DNA of 64,000 nucleotides from Hymenobacter canadensis (GCF_027359925.1 NZ_CP114767.1:1240001-1304000), one strand, 5' to 3'. Shown: positions 1 to 8,857, counted from the first letter of the stretch. Notes: generated by a model not told the origin, from the letters alone. Made by a program: numbers and translations.

Positions 1-1
1 C

Positions 2-700
2 ACGCTCAACCTGAAACTCACGGAGCCGGAGCGCCAGCGCTACGCCAAAATGCCGCTGGTGAAAACGCCCATGACGTCGGATTTCGGCTTCCGGGGCTAC
101 CGCTGGCACTACGGCGTGGATCTGGACCTGGAAACCGGCGACTCAGTGAAGGCGGCTTTCGACGGGGTGGTGCGCATTGTGAAGTGGGACGGCTCGGGCT
201 ACGGCAACTACGTGCTCATCCGCCACTACAACGGCATCGAAACCCTCTACGGCCACATGCAGAAGTCGCTCGTGACGCCGGGCACCTTCGTGAAGGCCGG
301 GGAGCTGATTGGCCGGGGCGGCAGCACGGGCCGCAGCAGCGGCTCGCACCTGCACTACGAGGTGCGCTACGAGGGCAACCCCATCGACCCGGAGCAGATG
401 TACGACTTCCCGGATTACCGCCTCATCAAAGACAACTTCCAGATTACCTCCGGCCTGTTTGCTTACTACAGCAAGTCGCTGAAGTACCGGGGCGGGAGCG
501 TGCCGGGGGCGGCTACACGCAGCGCCAGTGCCAGCAGCAGCAAGCCTACCCAGGCCCGCCGCATAGTGTCGCACAAAATCCGTAGTGGCGATACGCTCTC
601 GGAAATTGCCGATAAGTACGGCGTGTCGCAGGCCCAGATCCGGCGCCTGAACGGTGGCACCGCCGTGCTGCGCGTAGGCCGGACGCTGCGGATCAAGTAA
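2..700 (+). CDS. M23 family peptidoglycan endopeptidase with LysM domain (5' end outside window)
   Basis: The reading frame is open from base 2, so the N-terminus lies upstream; the ATG at 50 is probably internal. The first visible half is a LytM/M23 zinc metallopeptidase domain: the HxxxD zinc motif reads HYGVD and the second motif reads HLHYEV. Enzymes of this family cut peptide cross-links in peptidoglycan. After a Ser/Ala-rich linker, the last ~45 residues form a LysM domain (SGDTLSEIADKYGVS), which binds cell-wall glycan. The order catalytic domain then LysM suits a periplasmic cell-wall hydrolase. Both zinc motifs are intact, so activity is expected. Export cannot be judged because the N-terminus is missing. 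Confidence 0.9.
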   Translation, partial: TLNLKLTEPERQRYAKMPLVKTPMTSDFGFRGYRWHYGVDLDLETGDSVKAAFDGVVRIVKWDGSGYGNYVLIRHYNGIETLYGHMQKSLVTPGTFVKAGELIGRGGSTGRSSGSHLHYEVRYEGNPIDPEQMYDFPDYRLIKDNFQITSGLFAYYSKSLKYRGGSVPGAATRSASASSSKPTQARRIVSHKIRSGDTLSEIADKYGVSQAQIRRLNGGTAVLRVGRTLRIK

Positions 701-711
701 ATAGTGTAAGA

Positions 712-777
712 GTTGAATGGTTAAATGGCTGGTCGTTCATCGCATCGTCGGAACAGCCAGCCATTTAACCATTCAGC
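712..777. repeat. Intergenic inverted repeat, 8-nt periodic
   Basis: Arms 712-732 and 757-777 are 21 bp with one mismatch. Each arm is made of loosely repeated 8-nt units (GTTGAATG, GTTAAATG), and the repeat pattern runs on to about 794, three bases before the bshB1 start codon. It lies between two co-directional genes. Confidence 0.75.
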
Positions 778-796
778 TTTTCAACCTTTCAACAAG

Positions 797-1516
797 ATGA
801 AACTAGATATCCTGGCTTTCGGGGCGCACCCCGACGATGTAGAAATGTCAGCGGCCGGTACGCTTCTGGGCGCAGCGGCGGCCGGCAAGAAAATCGGCAT
901 CGTGGACTTTACCCGGGGTGAGCTGGGCACGCGCGGTACCCCGGCCATCCGGGCCGAGGAGGCTGAGGCGGCCAGCCGCATTCTGGGGCTGCACGCCCGC
1001 GAAAACCTGGGCCTGCCCGATGGTTTCTTCCGCAACGACCGGGAGCATCAGCTGCCGCTTATTGCGGCCCTGCGGCGCTACCAGCCCGACGTGGTACTCT
1101 GCAACGCCATACACGACCGCCACCCCGACCACGGCCGCGGGGCGCAGCTGGCCTCAGATTCCTGCTTCCTGAGTGGCCTGCGCATGATTGAAACCCTTGG
1201 CGACGATGGCCAGCCCCAGCTGCCCTGGCGGCCGCGTCTGGTGTATCACTACATCCAGGACCGCCAGATTCCGGCCGATTTCGTGGTGGATATTACGGCC
1301 CACTGGCCGAATAAATGGGCGTCCATTCAGGCGTATCATACCCAATTTTTCAACCCCGACCTCAACCAGCCGCAGACGTACCTTTCCAGCCGGGAGTTCG
1401 GCAATTTTATGGAGGCGCGCGCCCGGGAGTTCGGGCATCTGATTGGGGTGGAGTTTGGCGAAGGCTTCACCCGGCAGCGGCCCGTAGGAGTGCGCGAAAT
1501 TACGGAGCTGATTTAG
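797..1516 (+). CDS. bshB1: Bacillithiol biosynthesis deacetylase BshB1 (LmbE/PIG-L family)
   Basis: This 239-residue protein begins MKLDILAFGAHPDD, the typical BshB1 start. An upstream in-frame start would translate the inverted repeat, so ATG 797 is preferred. Family enzymes use zinc to deacetylate GlcNAc-malate to GlcN-malate, the second step of bacillithiol synthesis. Visible motifs are the zinc-binding HPDD (residues 11-14), GTRG (44-47) and HPDH (109-112). bshA and bshC are not in the window. A DinB-superfamily gene at 40096, from a group that includes low-molecular-weight-thiol-dependent enzymes, could use the product. BshB1 rather than another LmbE-family deacetylase is supported by the length and N-terminus. 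Confidence 0.88.
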   Translation: MKLDILAFGAHPDDVEMSAAGTLLGAAAAGKKIGIVDFTRGELGTRGTPAIRAEEAEAASRILGLHARENLGLPDGFFRNDREHQLPLIAALRRYQPDVVLCNAIHDRHPDHGRGAQLASDSCFLSGLRMIETLGDDGQPQLPWRPRLVYHYIQDRQIPADFVVDITAHWPNKWASIQAYHTQFFNPDLNQPQTYLSSREFGNFMEARAREFGHLIGVEFGEGFTRQRPVGVREITELI

Positions 1517-1529
1517 GGCTGACCTCAGC

Positions 1530-1593
1530 AAAAAGGTGCCGCCCCGGCTTCCCGCCAGCACGTGCTGGCAGGGAGTCGGGGCGGCACCTTTTT
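1530..1593. terminator. Bidirectional rho-independent terminator
   Basis: A long GC-rich hairpin has outer arms AAAAAGGTGCCGCCCCG and CGGGGCGGCACCTTTTT, flanked by A- and T-runs on both sides. It lies between the convergent bshB1 and universal stress protein genes and can serve both. Confidence 0.85.
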
Positions 1594-1615
1594 GGGCGGT
1601 GAGTGCTGACTGCGA

Positions 1616-2539
1616 CTACGCGTGGTAAGTGGGGTGGAAGTGGCTGAGGGCCGCCACCGCACCGTCATCGTGCGTTAGCCGCTCGGCGCACTTACCGCAG
1701 CATACCGCCTGCGCGGGCGTGCCGGCGCTACGCAGCACCAGCACCGGAATGCGCGTGTGGTAGGCCTGCGTGGTGGTGTAGCAGGCATCGAAGTAGTGCA
1801 GCAGCTCGGCGCGGCTGGCAGGCGCTACTATTAGCAGCTGGGCCTGCTGGCGGGCGCAAAACTCGCTCACACCTTCCAGCGGCGCCTCATCCTCGAGCAG
1901 GTGGGTTTGTACGTTGGGCCAGGTCAGCTGGCGCAGGGCGCGGGTCTGGGCTTGCTTGAGCGGTAGACGCTGCCGGCGGTCAGTAGGTGCGTAGAACTGC
2001 ACCAGATCCAGGGTGCCGGGGAAGGCCTCGGCCAGGGCCGACAGCCGGGGAAGGGTGTGGAGTGGCAGTGTGCTGAAGTCGGCGCTGAACACCAGCCGGC
2101 TGGGCAACGACCGGCGGCCCGGCGGCACCACCAGCACGGGGCAGGCAATGAGGTCGGCAATGGCGGCGGCGTGGTTGCCGGGCGCTTCCTGCCGGCCGCA
2201 GTCGACGTGCTCCAGGCTCATCACCACCAGCTGGGCGGCGCAGCGGGCTACTTCGGCGGCTATGTGGTCATGGAGGCAGCCGCTGAGCACGCGGTAGTGG
2301 TAGCGGATGCGGCGGCCGTCCTGGCGGGTGAGCTGCTGGTAGCGCAGGCGCTCCACGAGGCTGCGCAGACGCTGCTCTTCCGCGGTCAAGTCGGCGGCGG
2401 GGGAGGCCGCATCGGCCGCTGGGGTCTGGCAGTAGAGCAGCACGATTTCGGCCGGCCAGCGCACGGCCAGCTTGTTGGCGTAGGCGAGCAGGTGTTCGGC
2501 CGAAGCCGTGTGGTCGAGGGGAACAAGGAGTGTGTTCAT
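1616..2539 (-). CDS. Universal stress protein, two Usp domains
   Basis: This 307-residue protein has tandem UspA-like domains. The first starts MNTLLVPLDHTASAEHLL and ends near IACPVLVVPPGRR; the second runs to about residue 275 (IPVLVLRSAG). The C-terminal tail contains the cysteine cluster VCCGKC, which is not a usual Usp feature and could bind metal or sense redox state (inference). The gene starts 43 bp after the SafE-like gene on the same strand, so it is probably the last gene of the cco operon. It is one of four usp genes in the first 20 kb. Usp proteins help cells survive starvation, anaerobiosis or redox stress, but the specific ligand cannot be read from the sequence. Confidence 0.85.
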   Translation of the reverse strand: MNTLLVPLDHTASAEHLLAYANKLAVRWPAEIVLLYCQTPAADAASPAADLTAEEQRLRSLVERLRYQQLTRQDGRRIRYHYRVLSGCLHDHIAAEVARCAAQLVVMSLEHVDCGRQEAPGNHAAAIADLIACPVLVVPPGRRSLPSRLVFSADFSTLPLHTLPRLSALAEAFPGTLDLVQFYAPTDRRQRLPLKQAQTRALRQLTWPNVQTHLLEDEAPLEGVSEFCARQQAQLLIVAPASRAELLHYFDACYTTTQAYHTRIPVLVLRSAGTPAQAVCCGKCAERLTHDDGAVAALSHFHPTYHA

Positions 2540-2582
2540 AAAGCAGGCATCAGGCGACGGGACAGGAAGAAGTTTGTGGCAG

Positions 2583-3314
2583 TTAATGGCAATAATGAAC
2601 GGTAGGTGGCGTAACCGGCCGGGCTACTGCGGCCGAAGCGGCAGCGCTCAGGCGCGGGCTCAGGTACGGAATGCCCAGCCCCAGCCCGCGCATGATGAAC
2701 AGCACCGCCAGCACCGAGGCGGCGTAGGGCACCACCCGCCGCATACCGATGCGCCAGGCCAGCGGCACTATGCGGCCGCTCAAACTCAAACCCAGCATCA
2801 GCGGCAGGGTGCCCAGCCCGAAGCAGGCCATGTAGGCGGCGGCCCCGGCCACGCCCGGCGCGCTCAGGGCTCCGGCCAGCGCCAGATACACCATACCGCA
2901 GGGCAGCAGCCCGTTGAGCAGGCCCGTGGTGAACAGTGCTCCCCAGGATGCCCGCTGAAACTGCGACGCTAGGGCCGTTTTCACCCAGTTCAGCGGCCGG
3001 TTCAGGCCAACCAAGGCGGCGAAGCGGCCGGTGTAGCGCTCCGGCACCGCCACCAGCAGCAGAATCAGCAGGCCCGAGGCCACGGACAGGCTTTGCTGCC
3101 AGCCGGCCAGCCGCAGGCCCTGGCCCAGCAGGCCGGCCGCCGCCCCCAGCGTGGCGTAGGTGGTAGTGCGCCCCAGGTTGTAGAGCAGCCGCCCACCCAC
3201 ATACTGCCCCGGCCGGCCGCCGGCTTGGCCCGGTAGTGCTAGCGCAATGGCCCCGCACATGCCCACGCAGTGGAAGCTGCCCAGCAACCCAAAAACGAAA
3301 CCGGCCCAGAGCAT
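2583..3314 (-). CDS. SafE/TauE-like (UreH-type) membrane protein of the cco cluster
   Basis: This 243-residue protein has about six hydrophobic segments. It opens with the conserved GSFHCVGMCGAIAL signature of the sulfite exporter TauE/SafE-like group that recurs at the end of cbb3 oxidase assembly clusters. In other bacteria such proteins are linked to copper or cytochrome c oxidase maturation. The H-C-x3-C motif in the first membrane helix could bind metal (inference). It follows ccoH on the same strand across a 125-bp gap without a clear terminator, so co-transcription with ccoNOQPGH is likely. Real substrate unknown; sulfite export is only the family name. Confidence 0.8.
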   Translation of the reverse strand: MLWAGFVFGLLGSFHCVGMCGAIALALPGQAGGRPGQYVGGRLLYNLGRTTTYATLGAAAGLLGQGLRLAGWQQSLSVASGLLILLLVAVPERYTGRFAALVGLNRPLNWVKTALASQFQRASWGALFTTGLLNGLLPCGMVYLALAGALSAPGVAGAAAYMACFGLGTLPLMLGLSLSGRIVPLAWRIGMRRVVPYAASVLAVLFIMRGLGLGIPYLSPRLSAAASAAVARPVTPPTVHYCH

Positions 3315-3439
3315 AAGGGAGTAGTGAGATGAGAGTATTGGGGAGTGAGTCGGGGTAATGGATGCGGACTTCCCGCACTCAGTGCGTCAGACTGCTTTCT
3401 GAACCGCAGTTCATGGCTGCATAGTGGCAGTGCTACCGG

Positions 3440-3901
3440 TTATAGAACCAGCGTTTTTTCGAGGAAGTAGGCCTGTCCGCCGGCCGTAAAATCGAGGCGG
3501 ATGCGCCAGTAGCCGGGCTGCATGCGGGCCGTGCTGAGCTGCTGCCGGCCCGCCACCAGCTGCAGCGGCAGCGTGAAATCGAGCTGCTGGTTGGAAGGGC
3601 GGAAAAAGTGCAGCGTGCCCCGTGCCCCCTGCGCCGCCAGGGCTGCGGGCAGCTGCAGCAGCAGGCGGTGCGCGGCCACTTCGTAGCGCAGCTCCACCGG
3701 CGCCGGCAGCGCCGCCGTGCGTGCCACCGACTCCAGCCGCTGCTGATACACCAGCTCCTGCTTGTAGTAGTCGGGGCTGACCAGATCGACGGGGGTGCGC
3801 ATGGCCTGCTGCACCATGTAGCCGATGTAGCCCGCAAACAGCAGGAACACGGCCACGATGGCGTAGGGCCAGAAAGTACGGTTGGCGGGAAGAGAAGTCA
3901 T
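3440..3901 (-). CDS. ccoH: CcoH/FixH family cbb3 oxidase assembly protein
   Basis: This 153-residue protein has one N-terminal membrane helix (about residues 10-30, FWPYAIVAVFLLFAGYIGYM) followed by a periplasmic FixH-type beta domain. The segment DLVSPDYYKQELVYQQRL matches the conserved FixH core. CcoH interacts with the cbb3 oxidase during assembly and stabilises it. It lies 27 bp downstream of ccoG in the cco operon. Assignment rests on topology, the YYKQ-like motif and context. Confidence 0.85.
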   Translation of the reverse strand: MTSLPANRTFWPYAIVAVFLLFAGYIGYMVQQAMRTPVDLVSPDYYKQELVYQQRLESVARTAALPAPVELRYEVAAHRLLLQLPAALAAQGARGTLHFFRPSNQQLDFTLPLQLVAGRQQLSTARMQPGYWRIRLDFTAGGQAYFLEKTLVL

Positions 3902-3928
3902 GGCGAAAAACGGTTAGCGGCGACGGTG

Positions 3929-5338
3929 CTACTGCACCGGCCCGAGGAATTTGGTGGAGGTTTCGGCGACCAGCTGCTGGCCGCTGAACAGCCCGATGCG
4001 CAGCGTCTGGTTGGTGCGGTGCAGCGCCGTGCGGGGCAGCTCGGCGAAAAACACGCCCTCCGTGATGCCCTGCGCCGGCAGCGTGAGCGGCCGCCCGCCC
4101 ACCAGCGCAATGCGGCCCTGCGCCGGCTCCAGCACCCGCAGCGTGATGGGGTAGGCGTGGTTGGTTTTGTTGATGACCGAGATGTTGTAGAGGTTGGTGA
4201 TGGTGCCGGCGGCCGTTTTCTGATACAGCTGCCCCGGCGTGCGCAACACCGTGGCAGCCACGTTCTCCCGGGTTGCCAGCAGGCCCGTAAGTGCCGCCAG
4301 CAGCAGCAGCAGTACCCCCGACAGCGCTTTCACCCGGCCCGTAAACCGGAACTTCGTACCGTTGGCAATGCCATTGACCGAGGCGGCCCTGATCAGGCCC
4401 TGGGGCAGATTTACCTGCAGCATGATGGCGTTGCAGGCGTCGATGCAGGCGGTGCAGTTGGTGCACTCCAGCTGGGTGGCGCCGTTGCGGATGTCGATGC
4501 CGGTGGGGCAGACCTGCACGCACTGGTGGCAGTCGATGCAGTCGCCGGCGGTACGGGCCTGGGCTTTGCGTAGCTTTTCGCGCGGCTCGCCCCGCTGGTA
4601 GTCGTAGGCCACTACCAGGCTGTTTTTGTCGAGCAATACGCCTTGCAGACGGCCGTAGGGGCACACAATGGTGCACACCTGCTCCCGGAAGCGTGCAAAC
4701 ACCGCGTAAAACACGCCCGTGAACAGCGTGAGCGAGGCCAGCCCGCCCAGGTGCGCCGCCGGTGGGTCGGTGACAATCCGCGTCAGCTCTTCGGTGCCGA
4801 TGATGTAGGCCAGAAACGTGTTGGCAATGACGAACGACACGGCCAGAAACAGCACGTGCTTGGTGGTTTTGCGCCAGAGCTTGTCCCAGTCCAGTGCGCG
4901 GCGGTCGAGGGCTTTCTGCTGGGGTGCGTCACCTTCCAGCCAGTATTCGATGCGCCGGAATACCATCTCCAAAAAGATGGTCTGCGGGCAAACCCAGCCG
5001 CAGAACACCCGCCCGTACACCACCGTGAAGACGATGATGAACACCAGAAACGTGAGCGTGGCTACTAGCAGCAGGAAGAAATCCTGAGGCCAAAAGATCT
5101 GGCCGAAGATGATGAACTTCCGGGCCGGCAGGTTGAGCAGCAGTACCGGCAGCCCGTTGATACGCAGCCACGGCCCGGCAAACAGCAGCGCCAGAAACCC
5201 GTAGCTGAGCCATTTGCGGTAGCTATACAGGCGGCCGGCGGGCTGCTTGGGGTAGAGCCACACCCGTTTGCCGGCCGCATCTATCGTCGAAAGCGAGTCG
5301 CGGTACGAGTCGTCGGGCTTGAACTGAGTGGCGGGCAT
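3929..5338 (-). CDS. ccoG: Cytochrome c oxidase accessory protein CcoG (RdxA/FixG), polyferredoxin
   Basis: This 469-residue membrane protein has a helical N-terminal half carrying the Cys motifs CGWVCPQTIF and CTIVCPYGRLQG. Two [4Fe-4S] ferredoxin motifs follow: CIDCHQCVQVCPTG and CTNCTACIDACN. The C-terminal third is the periplasmic Ig-like domain of the family. CcoG is involved in copper reduction and delivery for cbb3 oxidase assembly. ATG 5338 is chosen because a longer frame (from 5524) would overlap ccoP with low-complexity sequence that does not fit the family. All expected cysteines are present. It lies between ccoP and ccoH. Confidence 0.92.
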   Translation of the reverse strand: MPATQFKPDDSYRDSLSTIDAAGKRVWLYPKQPAGRLYSYRKWLSYGFLALLFAGPWLRINGLPVLLLNLPARKFIIFGQIFWPQDFFLLLVATLTFLVFIIVFTVVYGRVFCGWVCPQTIFLEMVFRRIEYWLEGDAPQQKALDRRALDWDKLWRKTTKHVLFLAVSFVIANTFLAYIIGTEELTRIVTDPPAAHLGGLASLTLFTGVFYAVFARFREQVCTIVCPYGRLQGVLLDKNSLVVAYDYQRGEPREKLRKAQARTAGDCIDCHQCVQVCPTGIDIRNGATQLECTNCTACIDACNAIMLQVNLPQGLIRAASVNGIANGTKFRFTGRVKALSGVLLLLLAALTGLLATRENVAATVLRTPGQLYQKTAAGTITNLYNISVINKTNHAYPITLRVLEPAQGRIALVGGRPLTLPAQGITEGVFFAELPRTALHRTNQTLRIGLFSGQQLVAETSTKFLGPVQ

Positions 5339-5361
5339 GGGGGCGTAGGTTGATGGGCGTT

Positions 5362-5457
5362 CCGGTCCGACGCCGTAGGCGTCTGACCGGCTGTCGTAAG
5401 GGTAAGCTGCTGAGTTTTGGGGCCAGTCGGCGCGGCTGGAGGCAGGTGTCGGACCGG
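5362..5457. repeat. Inverted repeat CCGGTCCGAC between ccoP and ccoG
   Basis: CCGGTCCGAC at 5362-5371 and its complement GTCGGACCGG at 5448-5457 flank a 76-bp stretch that also contains partial copies. The same core recurs at 6575-6606 between ccoNO and ccoQ. It is a small local palindromic family inside the cco operon. Confidence 0.6.
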
Positions 5458-5465
5458 CCGACGGC

Positions 5466-6344
5466 TTACAGCCCGGCCACGGTCTTAGTAGTGGCCTCTT
5501 TCTCGCCCTGCGGCTCCTTGGCATTGGCGGGTTTGGTTCCCTGTAGGCTCAGCACGTAGGAGCTCACCTGCAGCATCTGCTTGCTGGAGAGCTTGCCTTT
5601 CCAGGCCACCATGCCCTTTCCGTTCACCCCGAACTTGATGGTTTTGTAGACGTGGTTCACCTCGCCGCCGTGCAGCCAGAACTCGTCGGTCAGGTTCGGG
5701 CCGACTTTGCCCTCGCCGCTGGTTCCGTGGCAGGCCGCGCAGTTGGTTTGGAACAGGTCTTTGCCGCTGCCTAGGTCGGCGGAGGCCGTGAGTACCTGGT
5801 AGGTGGTGACCTGGTTGGGGTCATCGGAGCCGACGGGCACGAACAGGGCCGCCTGCTGCATTTCCACGGCGTATTCGGCGGTTTGTAGCGGCCCGGCCTG
5901 CAGCACGTGGTAGTAGCCCACGTAGCCGATGGCAATGAGAATGGTGAGGTAGAAGCCGTATTTCCACCACGGCGGCAGGTCGTTGTCGAACTCGTGGATG
6001 CCGTCGTACTCGTGGTCCATCAGTTCGTCGCGCACCTCGCCCTGCACCAGGCGGGCGTCGCCCACCAGCAGGCCCAGCACCTGGCCGCTCCAGGTGTCGT
6101 GCACGGTTGGGAGTTCGTAGAGCTGGCGCAGCTGGGGCTTCATCTGCACCACCACGCCCACCAGCGTGAGCAGCAGCACTATCAGCAAAAGACCCAGCAA
6201 GCCCAGCAGCACCCAGAACAGCACCTGCTGCCCGGTAAGGGCCGTAGTGGCCGCGGCTGGGGCGGCCGCCGCGGACTGGCCCGCGGCCGCGTAGCCGATC
6301 AGCAACCCCAAGATGCTCAGCAGCACAGTTCGTTTGGTTAGCAT
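5466..6344 (-). CDS. ccoP: cbb3-type cytochrome c oxidase subunit III (CcoP-like), mono-haem
   Basis: This 292-residue protein has a signal-like N-terminus, a long hydrophobic segment (about residues 38-65), a CcoP_N-type membrane helix (PPWWKYGFYLTILIAIGYVGYYH) and one C-terminal cytochrome c domain with the haem motif CAACH near residue 200. The probable distal Met ligand lies in NGKGMVAWKGKL. Classical CcoP has two haem domains; this form has one, as often seen in Bacteroidota. It passes electrons from soluble cytochrome c to CcoO and CcoN. Its start overlaps the ccoQ-like gene by 7 bp, implying translational coupling. Confidence 0.9.
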   Translation of the reverse strand: MLTKRTVLLSILGLLIGYAAAGQSAAAAPAAATTALTGQQVLFWVLLGLLGLLLIVLLLTLVGVVVQMKPQLRQLYELPTVHDTWSGQVLGLLVGDARLVQGEVRDELMDHEYDGIHEFDNDLPPWWKYGFYLTILIAIGYVGYYHVLQAGPLQTAEYAVEMQQAALFVPVGSDDPNQVTTYQVLTASADLGSGKDLFQTNCAACHGTSGEGKVGPNLTDEFWLHGGEVNHVYKTIKFGVNGKGMVAWKGKLSSKQMLQVSSYVLSLQGTKPANAKEPQGEKEATTKTVAGL

Positions 6345-6541
6345 GAGGCGTCGGGTTCGGGGTGCGAGGTTGGGTACAGGTCGTTGTCGGCGAGGGGCAA
6401 TGCACTCATGGCGCGCAGGTGCGGCCGGCTGGCCACCGCCACGTACACCAGCAAGCCCAGGAAAAACAAGAAGAAAATGGCGAAGGAAATAAGCGGGTAG
6501 ATGGTGATGCCCGCAATGGATTGCAAGACGTTCTTATCCAT
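6338..6541 (-). CDS. ccoQ: Small membrane subunit of cbb3 oxidase (CcoQ-like)
   Basis: This 67-residue protein has one strong membrane helix (about residues 13-36) followed by a short charged cytoplasmic tail. Start ATG 6541 (MDKNVLQSIAGITIYPL) is chosen because the frame above it is low-complexity. Its position between ccoNO and ccoP and its overlap with ccoP make it the CcoQ equivalent, which stabilises CcoP in the complex. Sequence similarity within this family is low, so the call rests on topology and context. Confidence 0.78.
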   Translation of the reverse strand: MDKNVLQSIAGITIYPLISFAIFFLFFLGLLVYVAVASRPHLRAMSALPLADNDLYPTSHPEPDASC

Positions 6542-6574
6542 GGTTTGGGGAGGATTGAGGCGGTTTGAAATTGG

Positions 6575-6606
6575 TTTCCGGTCCGACAGCGGCGCTGCCG
6601 GACCGA
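6575..6606. repeat. Palindromic hairpin between ccoNO and ccoQ
   Basis: TTCCGGTCCGAC and GTCGGACCGAA-like halves face each other around a GCGGCGCTGC centre. It shares its core with the element at 5362-5457. It sits in the 73-bp gap of the operon and may act as an mRNA stem-loop. Confidence 0.55.
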
Positions 6607-6614
6607 ACCAGATA

Positions 6615-8828
6615 CTACTGCGCTGCGGCTTCGGCGGCCTGCGCCGGCTGCACCTTAATGTCGGTGCCCAGGCGCTGCAGGTAGGCAATCAGGGCCACGA
6701 TTTCCCGGTCTGATTTCAGCTCGATGTCTTCCTTTTTCAGGTTGGCCACGATGCCTTGCGCCTGCTGCTGGGCGTCGGCCACGGCTTGCTGGTCGAAGCC
6801 GGCGGGGTAGGGAGTTCCCAGGCCCTGCAGCACCCGGATTTTGGCCGGCAGCGTGCTGTAGTCGATGGTGTTTTCAAACAGCCACGGGTAGGGCGGCATG
6901 ATGGAGCCCGGCGACATGCTGGTGGGGTCCATCATGTGGTTGTAGTGCCAGGAGTTGGGGTACTTCTGGCCCTCGCGCTGCAAGTCGGGGCCGGTGCGCT
7001 TGCTGCCCCACAGGAAGGGCCGGTCGTAGACGTACTCGCCGGCTTTGCTGTACTCGCCGTAGCGCTCGGTTTCCGACCGGAACGGGCGCACCATCTGGGT
7101 GTGGCAGTTGGAGCAGCCTTCCTTGATGTACAGGTCGCGGCCCTGCAGCTCCAGCGGCCGGTAGGGCTTCACCGAGGCAATGGTGGGCACGTTGGACTTC
7201 ACCAGAAAAGTCGGAATCATCTCCACCGCCCCGCCGATGGCAATGGCCACCGTGGCGCCCACAGCCAGCTGAAACGGACGGCGCTCCAGCCAGCGGTGCC
7301 AGTGCCCGGACTGCACGTGCGGGTCCTGGGCTTCGGGCAGCAGGGCAGGGGCCTGGGCCTTTTCGTTGGCCAGCAGCGAGCCGGCCTGCGCCGTTTTGTA
7401 GAGGTTGTACATCAGCAGAAACACGCCGCTCAGGTAAAGCACCCCGCCAATGCCGCGCAGGTAGTACATGGGCACCAGCTGAATCACGGTTTCCAGGAAG
7501 TTGGGGTACTGCAGCATGCCCTCGGCATTGAACTGCTTCCACATCAGGCCCTGCGTGAAGCCGGCCCAGTACATGGGAATGGCGTAGAACAGGATGCCCA
7601 GCGTGCCCAGCCAGAAGTGCGTGGTGGCCAGTTTTTTGGAGTACAGCGGCGTGCGGTAGAGGCGCGGCCACAGCCAGTACAGCATCCCGAAGGTGAGGAA
7701 GCCGTTCCAGCCCAAAGCCCCCACGTGCACGTGGGCCACAATCCAGTCGGTGAAGTGGGCAATGGCATTCACGTTCTTGAGGCTCAGCATCGGGCCCTCG
7801 AAAGTGGCCATGCCGTAGGCCGTGATGGCCACCACGAAGAACTTAAGCACCGGCTCCTCGCGCACCTTGTCCCAGGCGCCGCGCAGCGTCAGCAGCCCGT
7901 TGATCATGCCGCCCCAGCTGGGCGCAATCAGCATGATGCTGAAGGCCACGCCCAAACTCTGGGCCCAGTCGGGCAGGGCCGTGTACAGCAAATGGTGCGG
8001 CCCGGCCCAGATGTAAATGAAGATCAGCGACCAGAAGTGCACGATGCTGAGCCGGTAGGAATACACCGGCCGCTCGGCGGCTTTGGGCACGAAGTAGTAC
8101 ATCAGCCCCAGGTAGGGCGTGGTCAGGAAGAAGGCCACCGCGTTGTGCCCGTACCACCACTGCACCAGCGCATCCTGCACGCCGGCGTACATGGAGTAGC
8201 TTTTGAACAAACTCACCGGCACCGCCATCGAGTTGACGATGTGCAGCACGGCCACCGTAATGAAGGTGGCAATGTAGAACCAGATGCCCACGTACAGGTG
8301 CCGCTCGCGGCGCCGGGCAATGGTGCCGAACATGTTCCAGCCGAACACCACCCACACCAGTGTAATAGCAATGTCAATGGGCCACTCCAGCTCGGCGTAT
8401 TCCTTGCTGGTGGTGATGCCCAGTGGCAGCGTGGCCACGGCCGACACGATTATCAGCTGCCAGCCCCAGAAATGCACCTTGCTGAGTACATCCGAAAACA
8501 TGCGGGCTTTGCACAGCCGCTGCAGCGAGTAGTAGACGCCGGTAAAAATGCCGTTGCCGACGAATGCGAAAATGACGGCGTTGGTATGCAGCGGCCGGAT
8601 GCGCCCGAAGGTGGTGTAAGCCGTGCCCATGTTCACCTCGGGCCTGGCTAGCTCAAACGCGGCCAGCACGCCCACCAGCATCCCGATAATGCCCCAGATG
8701 ACGGTGGCAATACCAAAGTCGCGGACAATCTTGTTGTCGTAGAAAAACGTGTCGACGGCCGGCGCGGGCGGCCTCGGGGCCGGCGGCGTTTGCGGGGCCG
8801 CGGCCGGGAGTAGGGGTTCGACTTGCAT
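6615..8828 (-). CDS. ccoNO: cbb3-type cytochrome c oxidase, fused subunits I and II (CcoN-CcoO)
   Basis: This 737-residue fusion has residues ~25-500 as the 12-helix CcoN haem-copper oxidase subunit, with His-rich ligand segments such as WWYGHNAVAFFL, GPHHLLYTALPDW and DWIVAHVHVGALGWNG. After a variable linker, one membrane helix and a cytochrome c domain with CSNCHTQMVRPF near residue 585 form CcoO. Together they are the catalytic core that reduces O2 with high affinity and pumps protons. N-O fusion is common in Bacteroidota. The first ~25 residues are a Pro/Ala-rich cytoplasmic extension. It heads the operon ccoNO-ccoQ-ccoP-ccoG-ccoH-SafE-usp. Transcription probably starts at the promoter at 8858-8922 with its two Crp/Fnr-type boxes. 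Confidence 0.95.
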   Translation of the reverse strand: MQVEPLLPAAAPQTPPAPRPPAPAVDTFFYDNKIVRDFGIATVIWGIIGMLVGVLAAFELARPEVNMGTAYTTFGRIRPLHTNAVIFAFVGNGIFTGVYYSLQRLCKARMFSDVLSKVHFWGWQLIIVSAVATLPLGITTSKEYAELEWPIDIAITLVWVVFGWNMFGTIARRRERHLYVGIWFYIATFITVAVLHIVNSMAVPVSLFKSYSMYAGVQDALVQWWYGHNAVAFFLTTPYLGLMYYFVPKAAERPVYSYRLSIVHFWSLIFIYIWAGPHHLLYTALPDWAQSLGVAFSIMLIAPSWGGMINGLLTLRGAWDKVREEPVLKFFVVAITAYGMATFEGPMLSLKNVNAIAHFTDWIVAHVHVGALGWNGFLTFGMLYWLWPRLYRTPLYSKKLATTHFWLGTLGILFYAIPMYWAGFTQGLMWKQFNAEGMLQYPNFLETVIQLVPMYYLRGIGGVLYLSGVFLLMYNLYKTAQAGSLLANEKAQAPALLPEAQDPHVQSGHWHRWLERRPFQLAVGATVAIAIGGAVEMIPTFLVKSNVPTIASVKPYRPLELQGRDLYIKEGCSNCHTQMVRPFRSETERYGEYSKAGEYVYDRPFLWGSKRTGPDLQREGQKYPNSWHYNHMMDPTSMSPGSIMPPYPWLFENTIDYSTLPAKIRVLQGLGTPYPAGFDQQAVADAQQQAQGIVANLKKEDIELKSDREIVALIAYLQRLGTDIKVQPAQAAEAAAQ

Positions 8829-8857
8829 AGCCAGGAGGAGAGGAAAAGTATCTGCCC

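Noticed and set aside
6756..8651. 631-codon plus-strand ORF opposite ccoNO
   Set aside because: Long antisense frame typical of high-GC DNA; low-complexity His/Gly/Val composition, while the opposite strand encodes an unmistakable oxidase.
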